DNA from: Setaria digitata
Taxonomy: Eukaryota; Nematoda; Chromadorea; Rhabditida; Setariidae
Length of the DNA stretch: 64,000 nucleotides
Reading direction: 5' to 3'
NCBI GenBank assembly: GCA_003640385.1
Contig: RCAB01000023.1
Coordinates: 62,001-126,000, forward strand
The first letter of the stretch is position 1. The number at the start of each line of letters is the position of its first letter. Below are positions 34,212 to 47,610 of this stretch, piece after piece. The position numbers and the translations under genes were made by a program. The notes under the pieces are model-generated. The model made no database searches. It was not told where the DNA came from and saw nothing but the letters and a program-made list of their open reading frames with translations.

Positions 34212-37200
34212 GTTAATCCGTACTCTTTTCAATGCTACCAAATTCCTGAGGTATGGTATTTTGTTAAAAAAAATGATGGTGAAATGGACTTCAAATATAT
34301 TGAGACGGATATTCTATTCCTTAGAGGAGCTTGATACCAAAACTGTAACTTAAACATACAGCTCGGTAATAACTTATCAGCAATCTGTTCAAGTCCTTTA
34401 CGTTACGGTTTTTTTTTTCTTTTTTTTTTTTCAAGTTAGAACAAGCAAAGAAAAAAAAACACTTAGAATTACAAAGCCATTCGTTAATTACTATTGCAGA
34501 TTCTTATTCTCCCTGTTTTTATAATAGTGGTAACTAATTGGAACTTCCAGGTGTATGTGAATTTTCGAATTATAAAACTGGATTTTGAGGAGAATTTGGA
34601 ATCCATTTACAACATGACAAAGTGGATTGGAAATGGAATAATTTGTAGATATTTCTCCAGAATTAGGAATAAGTCAGTGACATAATAAAAAGTTTTTGGA
34701 GGATGAGGGAAAAAACTAACATGAAAAGAAATGATCAGCAAAATTCAGAAATTTCAAATAGTAATTGAATTCACATCAAGGATTTTGAAGATGTTTATTG
34801 AAAGTTTATACAAAAATTAAAGCAAACCAAAGAAGAAAAATGGCGGATTTTCCATAAAATTATAAACAGCCTTGCTCACACATATCGATTTATAACAATG
34901 TGTAACTCATTAACAGAATAAAACTAATTAAGATATGCTGCTAGACTTGTTCATGTTTATTATAATCAGGAAGCTGACCCAAAAAGTCCCGAAACAGAAA
35001 AAAAGCACATATAGCGTGAAGTCAGAAATGCGATTTGATTGATAGGTAAAGTGAAGTTCCATATTTTATCTGCAGTTCGTTTGCTAAGTGGGATGAATTT
35101 CCTATATTTTGTTTAGTCATACAGATGGTCGCTTACGGGACTACGTCATTCTGAAGATTGCTGGTCTCAATTGTTTAGCATAACCTTACGGGTTAAAGTT
35201 CAAAGTTCAGCTGTAAACGGACAGTGGCTACTTTCAGAAGAGAAGAAGAACGAGAGCGACACACAACAACCAGCTGCAATGAAGTTGACTGGGAGAGCAG
35301 GGGTGACAGCAATGCAAAAAGCATAGCTATTATGTGTCTTTGTTTGTCCCTCTCTCTCTCTTTCTCTCCCTCTGCCTGTGCACTCGGAATGCTAGTGATA
35401 ATGAGGACGTTATCGAATTAATTAAAGGCAACTAATTATGAAGTGTCATACGTCGCAATTAATCTTGTTGATAATTAGCCATCACTGATCACTCCTTACG
35501 AAACTTGCCACAGGCCAGGTAGACGATATGGAGTTAAAAAGAGTAAAGATATAGTGGAATAAGCCAACTCCTGGGATCGATTCTTGGGAGAAGACTGAGC
35601 ACGTTTATCCATCTTTCACCGAGACCGCATTCTCGTTCTTCCAGATGGTTCTCCCCAGTTGATCAGAACTTTTCCGACACTTACCTATTTGATTTGTTCG
35701 ATCACTTTGTAACTCCCATTGAAACGGATTCATTTCCGGTCTGATAGCTTTGACAAAGCATGCCAGGTCCGTAAAATCGTTGATCAAGATGGATCTTATC
35801 TTCACCAGAACGTTCTTGGTGGTATTCAGAATCGGTTGTGATCATCTCTGAACCTCTCATACAAGTGCATTTTATCTTTCTGGAAATCAGTCGAAGAATC
35901 ACTTTTCACTTCGGTTCTTTACAAGGTGTCTGTAAATTTAGCATCTAAATTTGGATTCCAGTGGTTCACTGTTAGAGTAAAGTGCATTGAACCTGTCGAG
36001 AGATCTCGATCGGGAACTTCCCCAGGATTTTCCAAATGAATTTAAACTGGAATAGAATTTGAAACAAATTCATTAAGCAAAAGTGGAAAAACAAACAAAT
36101 TCTTTCCTAATGATAAATAGTTCCTTTCAGCAGAACATTGCTACTTCTATCTATGAGAAAACGCGCCCGACAATGATAAGCAGCACTTATCAGGAGTAGT
36201 CTCTGAACTTGCTGCATAAAGATATTGACTTCTGCAAGATGAACTATGCCACACTTTGTTTGACTGAATTACTCTTTCGATGCAGTAATTGTTGAATGTG
36301 AGGTAGATCTTTTAGTGCTTTGGTGAAGTGAATTCAACAGCAACAGTTTACAGTGAGTCTGAAAACAATCAAGAAAGAACGCTACAACATCCTCTTATAG
36401 TTTGAATTGTTGCAATCATAATTAGCAAACCAATGATTTCATTTCCTACTCCATCCCCGAATGACAGAAGATGGGTCACTTCCAGGTATTTAGGTGTAAT
36501 AAACTGACCACTGTTTATATGAACAAAAATTTGAAGGCGTTGACATTCAGTGACAGGCAGTTCAGCTATTAATGGCAGTATTTTAATCAGCACTTAAGTT
36601 TGAATAAATTCGTTCATTTAATTTTATTTTTTCGCTAATGATGCAATATGCAATTGACTTTTTTAAAAGTTAAGCAAACTTTAGAGATTTCTGGAAAACT
36701 ACTGCAAACATTGAGACTTCATGCAATTCCATAATCTGAATGAATTTCGCTGATAACGAACAGACATAGTCGTTTCTTCAAAGAAATGCGACGAATATCG
36801 AATTTCTGTACTTCACAAGAATCAAAAGTTGCCAGTTATCCGTAAGAAACAGGAAAAAATCATCAAATTTGAGCTGATCACATAAATGGAGAAGTTAGCG
36901 ACCTTTGCTATCAGGAGACAGCCTTAATGATGGATAGTGTACAACTACTTTATCAGAAATTTTATACATGCTAAATTTCCAATGTAGTACACCAAATACT
37001 TATTGTTTCAGTATAGGCCTATATAACTGCTTTTCTTACTCAGGAAATAGATCTTAGTTAGATTATTACTTCAGCATTAAAGTTCATTAGGCAAAAGATT
37101 CGACAGACATAAAAAATTCGTTAAGGAGTTGAAAAATTGATTACATGGTTAAGACATAATACATTACCTTTGAAAAGAAATGCTGGTACTTTGATAGCAT

Positions 37201-39004
37201 GAGAGACATTTAAATGACTAATCCACATTGTCGTGATCATAGAGATCCTTAAATCTCCATTTCAAATATTTTTATTGATAAAAGATTGCAATTTTTCTTA
37301 CATATTTTTTGAATTAAAGAATACCTAACTAAAATGAACATATCTTGAAATATTTCCATCAGTTTCGAAATCATCTATGAGGAAAACAAGTGAAAATTAT
37401 TTCTGGGAAGTTTACTTATAATGCCCATCCTATATTTTTTTCATCCTACCGGGACTGATTTATTTGGAATTCCGAGAGTAACCGATGTAACATTTAAAAC
37501 AGTTCACTAGTTTTATTTTTCACTGAGCATTTGATAATGGAAACGAAAGACGAACTTGATTATGCTCTTTTCGTCATGAGACAAGCATTAATTTCCACTT
37601 TTTAAAGTGCCTCCAGATGGAAGTCATTTGAACAAATCTATAACAGGCAACTACTGGAAGGGAAAAGATAAATTCCATAATGATTTACTTCGGCTTACTG
37701 ATGAAATAAATCTAATGCTATCTGACTTAACTGCTTTCATGTGGAAATACTTCATTTTGTGAACACTATTATTATGGGCATGGAACAAAATTAGTGAACA
37801 ATTGCGCATACATGAGTACTGTAATGGTAGAGAGAATATTAGCACTTATTCAGAGGTCTATTTTAAGTCTTTCCTCACCTTCATGATTTTCAAGACAAGA
37901 ATCCTGGATTGTAATTATTCATTAGTGCTTGCTCGCTACTTACATTGCTCAGACCCAGCAGACTTTCCATTTGAAAACATACCGAGATCGAGAACACTGC
38001 GATGATTATCAGGAAGATGATGGTACTCATAACCCAAGCAGTAACTAAATTTGTTAACACCAGTTAGTTATATTTACACCATCCTGAGATATATCGTTTA
38101 GCTATTCCTTCTATCAAACTGATCTGTAAGAAAAATCACTTATCTCTCTTATCAAAATATCACTCCACTTGACATTTTCAATTACTGAATGTCAACGCTT
38201 GCTGAGAAAAGAAAAATACATTAGTGAAAGGATTCTTCATCAATTTCCGGAAAGTAGAGAGCTCGTACAACTTGAGCGGCGAAAATATCATTAAAGAAGG
38301 GGATTTTGAATTGAACACAGGTATGAGCAGTCAGTGGGAAAAGTGAAGGAAAACGGAAACTGCCTGAATAAGGGCCAAAATGCGTCAACGTTTGATATGG
38401 CCCCTTATCACGTCACACGATACAGTATAGTATTGTTGTGGCGGGGCAGTTCAGAGTGTTCGCGTGATGTACGTTGAATAAGGATTGTTTTTCGACAGGG
38501 TGGTGGTGACAACAGGGTTACAGGTATTCGAATCCAAAGCACATTCATTCGAGATGACAGCTCAAACGACAGTACAGTGATGAAATCGATTTCCCACTCG
38601 TGACGTACCGATGCCAGGTAACTTCGTCCCGTTTGAGGAAGGCTTTGTTGGCTGCGGTGATCCTGCATTTGCTACCATTTGAATGTCACACGATGGAAGT
38701 GATGTTTTCTTAAGTTTTATTTACCTGTCCTGATAATTTTATTTTATCGATCAGCTGGTTCCACAATGAAGTTAGAAATTGTTTCGTCGGAGTAACTGAG
38801 CTGTTCGGAGTCGTAATGTATCTGGTAGGTACTCTTTATCATTGAAGAAGAAAGTTATTTTAGGATGAATAGGTTCAGTGTGACGGCGCAGTCTCGAAAT
38901 CAACATTTACCTTAACTGGAGTTTCACTTGCAAATCATTACTGCACATACTGCCGGTCAGATAATTCTTTATCAGCTGAAGTTGCAGTCATTATACCAGA
39001 TATC

Positions 39005-42000
39005 ATGTCAGTCACCAGTGGTTCAACACGTAAGTATATGAAAGTCCCATACTTGTAATTGCCTATTGTTTGGTACCTACTGTGTTTTTTCCTGGAAAGC
39101 TTTTTGTTTATTCACTTCGTAATTTCTAATATGTCAGGTCATGTCTACTCATTGCCTATACGAAATTTGTTCAATATAGTTTTTACAAAAGTAATTTTCA
39201 TATTAATTTCCGGTGGGCGTGCACGTGGACGAAAAGTTCCTCAGCCAGAACTATCAGAAACATCGTCCGTTGGTGGAGGTAGATTAATGATTATTTTAGA
39301 TCTCATTGTAAAGTGTGCTATGATAATTTCTAATATATCAGGCGTGTCTACTCATTTGATTTGGCTCTGAACTGTAAATAACTGAATGAATCATTAAATA
39401 AAAAAGCGATAAGGAATATATTTTCTTGCAATATTTTAGTCAACCTACAAACTGTGTCCTTATTATAGGAGATATGGCTTCGCTCTCGAGCAGTTTTTTG
39501 GGATTGAATGTTTCGTCCCAAGAGCCCAAAGGAGATGAGGGGGTTAGCTTTGTCGTTCATCATTCATTCAATTCCAAATGAAATTGTAATCTATGAGGCT
39601 CATATTACATTATTATATTTGCTTTAAGAACACTCTACCTGTTATGTCGTGTCTGCTGCAAAGATTCGATTATGGTGATATTGGTGCGGAAATTCCACTG
39701 ACTGCTAACTATTACGAGATTAAAATTAGTCAGGGAATTTATATCCATCGCTATGAAGTGGTTATCAGAGATCCTGTTAAAGATCGAAGGATTAATAGGT
39801 TTTTGTTAGAAAATTGCTGGCAAGTTAAATTTCCATTTAGGAAATATATGAAATGATGAAGTACTTCTCGGTGAGAAACCTTGTTTTGCTTTAAATGTTC
39901 TTTATTTGGATAAAATCTTGTCCATTTTCCTGCTAGTTCTGTGGGGGCAGCAGTAATTTGCAGAGACATTTGTCGTGCACAGTTCTGGAAAGTGGCAAGT
40001 AATGATTTTAACACATTTGGCAAACTTGAAAATTTAATCTATAACGATGCAAATTGTTTATGGGCAAAGGAAAAATTAAATTTGCCGAATGGCATTGGAC
40101 GAAAGGAAATCACAAAAACAACATCACGTGGTGATGTAAGCTTTTTTTTTATTGCGAGGTTTAAAGCGAAAAAAGACTTAGGAAACTTTTTCCTACTTTT
40201 ATTATGTTTTCAGTCATTTGAACTACGATTGCCTAAATTATTTCCTTATGTCATTAACAACAAAAGTTACAAACTACTTTTTTTGCTTTGTTTTATATCT
40301 TTGTAAAATGATGATTTTGTTTTGCAAACAACAGATTAGTGGCTTTTGTTTATCATTTCATTCCTTCTTATTTTGAACTTCGTCCCTCCACATCGTACTA
40401 CTTAGTGGTCCATATGAGTTCCATTATAGCATTTCTCCCATTCCCAATATTTCCGTTATTTTCCAGGAACGATTAGCATACATCATGGAAATAAAGTATA
40501 CAAACACTTTTTTAATCGATTTTGCAGTGGAATTGGATGTTTCACGAAGTGTTTGTGTACAGTTTATGAATTCACTTCTAACACAGAGCATTCGTTGTCC
40601 GTTAAGGTAATCCTGTATTTGAAGCAGAGACATATTCATAATATACGGATCAAGCTTCAATAATAATTAATACAGATCAGGTTTTATTGAGGCAGTTTAG
40701 AAAACATTCCCTGTATTTTTTCGCTTTGTAATTTATAAAATTTAGATAAGATTACTTTTAAAAAAAAACAAACTTCATTCTTTCCTTTATGAGTTTATGA
40801 GTTTATCATTTTAACAGTTTTATTTGTCCTGTTAAAAATTGAAGTCTTCATAACGTCAGTAAANGTTATGAGTTTATCAGTTTAACAGTTTTATTTGTCC
40901 TGTTAAAAATTGAAGTCTTCATAACGTCAGTAAACAGAAATAATATTTCGTTGTGCTGTCATGTGATGATTTATATTAATTAGCTAACACCCTTTTATTT
41001 TGACAATATATCCTCGTTACAAAATTCAAACTTGTTTTCAAGTTTTGTTTTCAAAGTCTCAATTTCTGATTATTTACAGAGACTAGTTTCAGATCTATCT
41101 CTACTCATTATTATCNTTTTAACAGGACAAATAAAACTGTTAAAATGATAAAAACTTGTTTTCAAGTTTTGAAAACAAACTGTTAAAATGATAAAAACTT
41201 GTTTTCAAGTTTTGTTTTCAAAGTCTCAATTTCTGATTATTTACAGAGACTAGTTTCAGATCTATCTCTACTCATTATTATCCGTTTGGACATTCCGTTT
41301 ATATTGTACCGGATCAAAATCGCAGATGGGTTGTTCCCGTTGGAGGTGGAATAGAAGCATGGACTGGACTGCACGGTGTAGTAAAAATAGATTCATCTGG
41401 ACATTCACTATTTAATGCTGATGGTGAGTTTGTCATGAATCGCGAAATCATGAAGTTTTTTAGAGAGATATTATTTGAACTGTGTATGTCAGATAATATA
41501 TATTGTAATAATCACTTTTACTGTTCATGTTTGCCTGCCATATAATGCTGATCATTAGTAAAGCTAAACTTTTCAGTTTCTAGTTGTTCATTTTTCAAAA
41601 TGCGGATTAACTTAATTGACTTTTTCTTGGAAGTTTTAAATGAATTTCGAGGGAGGCGTCCGGGTGAATATACTATGAATGAATTACGTCAGGCCAATAA
41701 AGTCGCTATGAACGATTCACAGCGAAAATCTTTGAAGAAAGCCTTAACTGGTTAGCTCTTCTTGAAAAACTTCATAAATTCCTTCATAACTTCCAAAAAT
41801 TAAATTATTTTAAAAGACTAGATTAATATTTGGACATTTGTTTATTACTGTTTGAATTTTTAAGGAGGAAATATTTTTCTTTCTCGAAAGAGTACTGCTG
41901 AATGAATAGTAAATTGAATTAGTTTTAAGGAAGATAATCGAACGTAATTATTATATATCTGGTCAGGTAATGTACAATTACATTAGAGGAATATTCATTA

Positions 42001-45000
42001 GAAATTGTTCCACTTTTTTCAACTCTGTTTAAAGTGTTAAGAATTTTTACATGTTCTGTGTAACACTCCTGCATGTAGCAGTTTCTTTTTTTTTGATTTG
42101 AAAATGTCCTCAGTATTTTAGGTGTTTATTTACGGCTGATTTATGGTCCAGAAAGAAATAGACTGAAAGATTACAAATTTGTTGATGTTGGCCAACCTGC
42201 AAATGTTCTTAGGTAAGTTTAATTTTTGATCACTTTAGTATCCACCTATTTACACTGTTTGTAATTGATTGTTAACAAATTAACTTTTTGTGAGTATTTT
42301 ATACTTTCGCAGATGCCTTCGTTGCATTTGGTTCTTTTGTTGTAGGATTTTTCGACATGTACCTGTGAACCTCGTTTTAACCTGTTATACATTGTAGATT
42401 TCTGCATAAAAACCCTAATGATCCGAATGACCAAGGAAACGAAGTGACGGTTGAGGACTATTTCGCCCATTACAAAGGTATTTTTATTGGTCCATATTTA
42501 TCCTTAAATTTTTGTTTTAATAGTACTGGATCTTATGTTCTTTAATTCTGCTAAGTCACAGAAGGTAGAGAGGAAATTAACTAATATCGTAAGGTAAAAA
42601 CCGGTAAATGGAGTTGAAAACAGATTATGTTGGATGCTTTTTGTGCTAGTCTTTCAAATATCAGGGGAACGTAGACTTATTGCTTTTCAGAGATTAGACT
42701 CAATTTCCCGCATTTGCCTGTAATTCAGATTGGGCCACACCAAAAAAAAATTTTTGTACCAATGGAGCTTCTCGTTATTGCTGATAAACCACAGAAAGTT
42801 AAAAGGGAATTGACTGATTTTCAGAGGGCGAAATATATTCGGGTAAATTTATCTGAATAAGATTTCTTAAATCTTTCCTAAGATATAAAAATCTTTTTTC
42901 GCACCCTTTATTTCGAAAATCTTTTCAGAAATTTATAAATAGTAACACAAAAATTATGAATCTATTGTTCTTTGAAGCTTCGTGATCTAGTTGTTTGTAG
43001 TGTGAATTTGTCACATAAGCTTTACATATATCAGCATCTTTATTAGTAAAAGCTTTTAATTGTGCTAGTTCCATATATTTTAGCTTTTACAAAACCGGAG
43101 GAATACTTTTAATTAACTTGCCTTTTTGTTTCTGTATGTTCAAAATGTCCAAGTTCTTGAGTGATGGGAAGGAATCTCAAAACGAAATTCTAAAATTTTC
43201 GAAATACGTCTAAAGTAGTTTTTTAGAAACGAATTCTGGGATAAATAATCAGTCAGGTTTACTTTTTACTATTTTTGTGCTAAAATTCAGCTGTGCAAAA
43301 GATTTTTCGAAAATTATAATATGTAATGTAGTAAAATTGAAGAGAGCGGTCCTGAAATAGGTTTTTTTTTTTTTTTAGAGGAATTGTATTACAAATTTTG
43401 TTAGTTTTAGGGTGCAGCCATGCCACCAGAAATGCGAAAAGAACGAATTAACACAATAATTGCTGATCAAAGGTACCATGATGACATATTTTTGCAAAAT
43501 TTTGGTGTTCGTATCTCTTCTGATATGACTCATTTAAACGGCAGAGTATTGAGTCCTCCGAAGCTGGAACTTTGTGTAAATCTTTTTTTGATATTTTCCC
43601 CTTCATTTTTGGCATTTACTAGCAACTTATCCATCTTCAGATTCTTGAATATGGTGACAGCTGAACTACTACAGTTACATTATTATAAACTCTTTTTCTG
43701 CTGCTTTAGCTATTCATAAAAATTACGAGGAGCTTCAATTTACTCCTCTGATATGATGTTAGACATTTTTAATCTATATACCATTAAATGTTAAATGTAC
43801 TATTGGGAGTACTTATTGCTTTAAAGATTTCTAATCACGGTTAAGTATAGTTAAAATAACGTTTACTAAAAATCCATTTAATCGCATGCTTTCATATTAT
43901 TTATTCCCGATTCCAAATTTTATACATTATCTTTTGTAGAACTTGAGACAAAGCGATTACTTTTTAGTTGCAGCAGTCTTACTTTATCTTTGTTTAGTTC
44001 TGATAGTTCATTCGATTGGTCGGTTTATGTTCTCTTTCTCCGCATGTTTTATATTTGTTGCAGACAGGTGATGATGGGCAAGTTTTTCACGTGAGGGTTG
44101 ATAATGGTAGATGGCCTCTTCAAAATGTGTTCACTACAACTCCAAAAAATGTTTTGTTTGGTGTGATTTGCGTAGACAAAGCTATCGACATCAACGATTT
44201 CTGGTGAGACATGAGATCCCAGAACTCTTATATGAAGAAATGTTATGCAAATGAAGTCTAATATCATCGATAAGAGTTACTGTTTAAACGTTTAGCTTTT
44301 TGTAATGCTTGCACCAATATTATCATTTCAAATTTTTAGGGATCCTTATCGTGTTCTCACAAGAGCATGCACTTTATTTGGTATGAAATTCTTGACGGCG
44401 GATCCGCTTTTAGCGAAATGGAAAGGAGAAGATCGAGAGAAGTTGCGGGCCGTTGTTCGTAATATGGCCAGAGAATGTAATATCAGATATAAAGGAAATG
44501 AAAACTTGATTGTTTTATTCATAATGGTTAACAAAAATGCTCGCATGTATGGTTAGCGATTAAATATTTATGAATATTTAGTTGTCATTATTTAGTTATC
44601 TTGTCATTATTCTTCCCCTGTGAAGCTTCCTTCTCGGAAAATCAAATCGGCAACTTTGTGTCTTTATAATTTTATTTTCTTATTTCTTTCCCTGCAGAAT
44701 TAATGCAGATTATCTTAATTATTAAACACTGCGTTGTTGAGGAACGATTAAAACAGTTTGCGATTTGGAGGAAGGGATTGCCTGTCAAGTAATTCTAGCA
44801 AAAACATTTCGCAACATGTCTTCGCGTCCAGAAACTAATACAACCGCACATAATATCATTCTGAAAATAAATGCTAAACTAGGTGGTGTCAACAACAAGG
44901 TGCATCAAGATTATTACATGTGAGTTTGGTTAAATAGTCCCATTCTCTATGAAGAAGAACTAGTATATTTCGTTTGAAATTCTTTAAGAATTCTCAGTTT

Positions 45001-47610
45001 TTCTTTTTTTTTTTGCATGCAACCATTTGCTTGGTATATCGACATGTTACGCTCGATAGCTGCAGTTCTTTCAATTCAAAAATAATTCAAAGAATCAGTC
45101 TGAAAAAGGGTTATGATTTACTTTTTTAGATTTGCTACGTTAGATTTACAGTTAATTTAGTCAACTCATTTTTTAACCCCAGCGGTAAGAATTGATACGA
45201 AACTTAAATGAAATAGCAAGGTAAATAACTATCCGCTGAATATATTTCATAATCTTTGGAAAAGAATTCTTACTTCTTCAAGCTGGCCGAAGTTCTCAAA
45301 CAAAGATGATCCGACAATTTTCATTGGTGTTGATATAACTCACCCACGTCCGGGTAAGATCGGTAATTCAATTGCATCTGTTGTTGGATCGACAAATTTA
45401 GATGCTACGCGGTAGTTTTAAATTTATAATATTTATTGTTTTGAGAGGTCTTCTGGTCGCTTTTAGATCTTTAATGGTGATTTCGGAAGCATGGTTGATA
45501 AAAATTGCCCAACATTAAGTGTGGTTGAACTTTTACTGTTTTAAATTTAAATTGCTGTTGAATTAGTTGCGCCACTGGATGATTAATAAAACAGATGAAA
45601 TCCACATTCCAGTATTCTCAACTTATTTCTGTAATATTATCGAAAATTTGTCCTTGTACTCATACAAATTTGTTTATACTAGGAATTCTGCTTCTCTCAA
45701 TATCTTTCTGTTCATAATCATTACTTTCTTGAGTGTGATGGCGGTTTAGGTGACATGCTTTAAACTGAAGTGAAACTACAGGTGACATGGTATTTCAGAC
45801 TTTATAATATTTTTATCGCCTCATTTTGTGTTCTGTTTTTCTTTATTCTTCTGCATTTTCTCGTAATCATTTTTTTATACATATGATTTCAGTTATGAAG
45901 CATCAACAAAAGTTCAACATCCAAAAATGGAGCGTGTTGTTTATTTGGTAGATGCATTGAGGGAACGTTTGTTATCATTTTATAAGTCAGTTGGCACAGC
46001 ACCAAAGCATATCATTATTTATCGGTATCATTTTAAAACAAATGTTTTCTAAATTTTTCTTTTTTTTTTTTTTCATTTTTATTGACTTGAAACTGTCTCT
46101 TGCCCTTCATCTCTGTTGATTTTTTTTAATGAGTGGTCTATGTGGAGAAATTTCTCCTACCATGCGTTTTGCTTATACATTAGTCTCTTTGGGATCTGGA
46201 AAAAATTGTATTGTTTATGGCCTGCTTATTTTTCAGCTAATTTCAATGAAACACCCTAACTTTTTATAGTGATGGTATTTCTGAAAGCGAATTCCTGAAT
46301 ACATTGAGGGAAGAGATAGCGTCAGTAAAGACAGCATGTAAAAGGCTCGATTCCGAATATTCTCCAACTTTGGCATATGTAGTTGTGCAGAAACGGCATA
46401 ATACGCGTTTTTTTGTTGAATCAGCTCTATCTACGAGGGTCCAAAATAGCAGAGAGTGAGTATTACTTTTATCGCTTTTAAAGGAAGGTTTTAGAACTGG
46501 CTCGTAGTTATGATTTAGGAAGGAGCTGAGAAGAGATAAGTTTTCTTATGTCTTTACCTCATTTGCCGGATTTCCAAATACTAATTGCTCTCTTTTCCCT
46601 ATTTCTTCTTTTTTTTTTCTTTTTTTTTTTTAAAGCATTTTGTTGTTATTGCCTTTCTTTGACCTTGAACCTAGATTTCAGAACCAGAGGTAATATTCCA
46701 CCGGGGACAGTTGTTGATACGTGTGTGACCAGCTCACGACATTTCGACTTTTTCCTCTGTTCTCATTTCGGTTCAGTCGTAAGCGAATCCTTCCTCAGTT
46801 TTAATTCAAAAGAAGTTCTTCAAAAGTTTTCCAATGCTTTTTTTTTTTTGCTTTTTCTTAAAAGATTTTTGATTGATGATAAAAAATATACTAGGGAACA
46901 TCGAGACCAAGTCATTATTATGTATTGTATGATTCGTGGAACTTGTCATCAAATGAGTGGCAGGTAATTCTTTTATTATTGAACATATTTCATATTATGA
47001 ATGGGAGAATGAGAGAAAATATGGAACTAAGTTCTTTGTGTTTGTTCTAATTCATTCTAACAGAAACTTCGTAGTGGAGAAGTTCAGTAGTATTTGCACA
47101 TTCGCTGCAGCTAATGAATTTTACAACTAAATTTTTTTTTCCTTATAATTGTTCGAAATACGAATTTCAGCACTTGACTTTTGCACTTTGCCATCTTTAC
47201 GCTCGTTGCAATCGCTCAGTTTCCATACCTGCTCCAGTATATTATGCACATCTTGCTTGTGCTCGTGCAGGTGTACATAGTGATATTTTGTTAGTTTTAC
47301 TTTTTTTTCCTTACCAGCTGTCGTTTTTGAATTAATAATTATCTAATCAGAGATATTTTTTACTATTAGTTCATTGTGTACGAGGTTTAAAATGATGTGG
47401 TTTAGTCTTGACTATGTAATTTCCTAACTAAAACGAGAGATTTGTTTTAAAATTTTTGAAAATAGTATAATTTGTTCCATACTCAGATATGGTGGACCAA
47501 GTTCAGATTCACAAAGTGGTGGCCTGTCACCTTCCGAACAGGAAACAATTCATACGCATCAATTAGCATTAGCGATAAATGCAGCAGCACCAAAAATGTA
47601 TTTTATCTAA
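39005..47610 (+). CDS. AGO-clade Argonaute with intact DEDH slicer residues
   Basis: Argonautes bind small RNAs and silence matching transcripts. Exons with matching phases: 39469-39542, 39629-39798, 39937-40135, 40214-40249 (weak donor), 40467-40606, 41260-41423, 41577-41750, 42122-42212, 42398-42477, 42691-42842, 43411-43575, 44064-44203, 44340-44551, 44742-44919, 45283-45411, 45893-46024, 46270-46455, 46682-46778, 46895-46963, 47171-47289, 47487-47610. An upstream exon ending at 39278 ([16 protein letters not shown]) is supported by phase; the first ATG at 39005 is tentative. Total is roughly 960 residues. Domains in order: N ([19 protein letters not shown]), linker ([13 protein letters not shown]), PAZ (about 41577-42842), MID (about 43411-44919) and PIWI (about 45283-47289). 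The slicer tetrad is seen as D in GVDITHP, E in KMERVVYL, D in IIYRDGIS and H in VYYAHLAC. The C-terminus ends MYFI, like the MYFA end of AGO proteins. It is not PIWI-clade and, with DEDH intact, not a typical WAGO. Whether it is ALG-3/4-, RDE-1- or ALG-1-like needs a tree. Confidence 0.88.
40795..41282. repeat. Duplicated and inverted blocks around two Ns in an Argonaute intron
   Basis: Bases 40795-40863 are repeated at about 40866-40935 across an n at 40864. Bases 41034-41115 are repeated at about 41203-41282 across an n at 41116. Directly after the second n the sequence ttttaacaggacaaataaaa is the reverse complement of the block near 40805. The last duplication also copies the first 24 bases of the exon at 41260. 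This is most simply a failed contig join. Confidence 0.85.

Larger units (their letters stand above)
33423..39004. other. Divergent intergenic region between LACT and Argonaute genes
   Basis: About 5.6 kb with no recognisable gene. It contains the 3 x 41 bp tandem repeat (34089-34211), a CT-rich tract (about 35346-35375, tctctctctctttctctccc), and a GC-richer block at about 38395-38680 just upstream of the Argonaute gene that could be its promoter. Short frames at 35.6-35.9 kb and 36.4-36.6 kb show no known domain. Confidence 0.5.

Noticed and set aside
36369..36593. A minus-strand 74-codon frame (LPLIAELPVTECQRLQIFVHIN).
   Set aside because: It looks mildly protein-like, but no flanking exon, domain or splice partner was found, so it was not listed as a gene.
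38525..38545. A tRNA T-arm-like word (gtattcgaatcc).
   Set aside because: No acceptor-stem pairing, D-arm or anticodon arm could be fitted around it; the B-box match is imperfect.
44699..44741. An apparent frameshift in the Argonaute MID region, because the frame opened at the acceptor at 44706 runs into a stop.
   Set aside because: Using the acceptor gttgttgag at 44741 joins in phase and gives [18 protein letters not shown], matching the family, so no lesion is needed.
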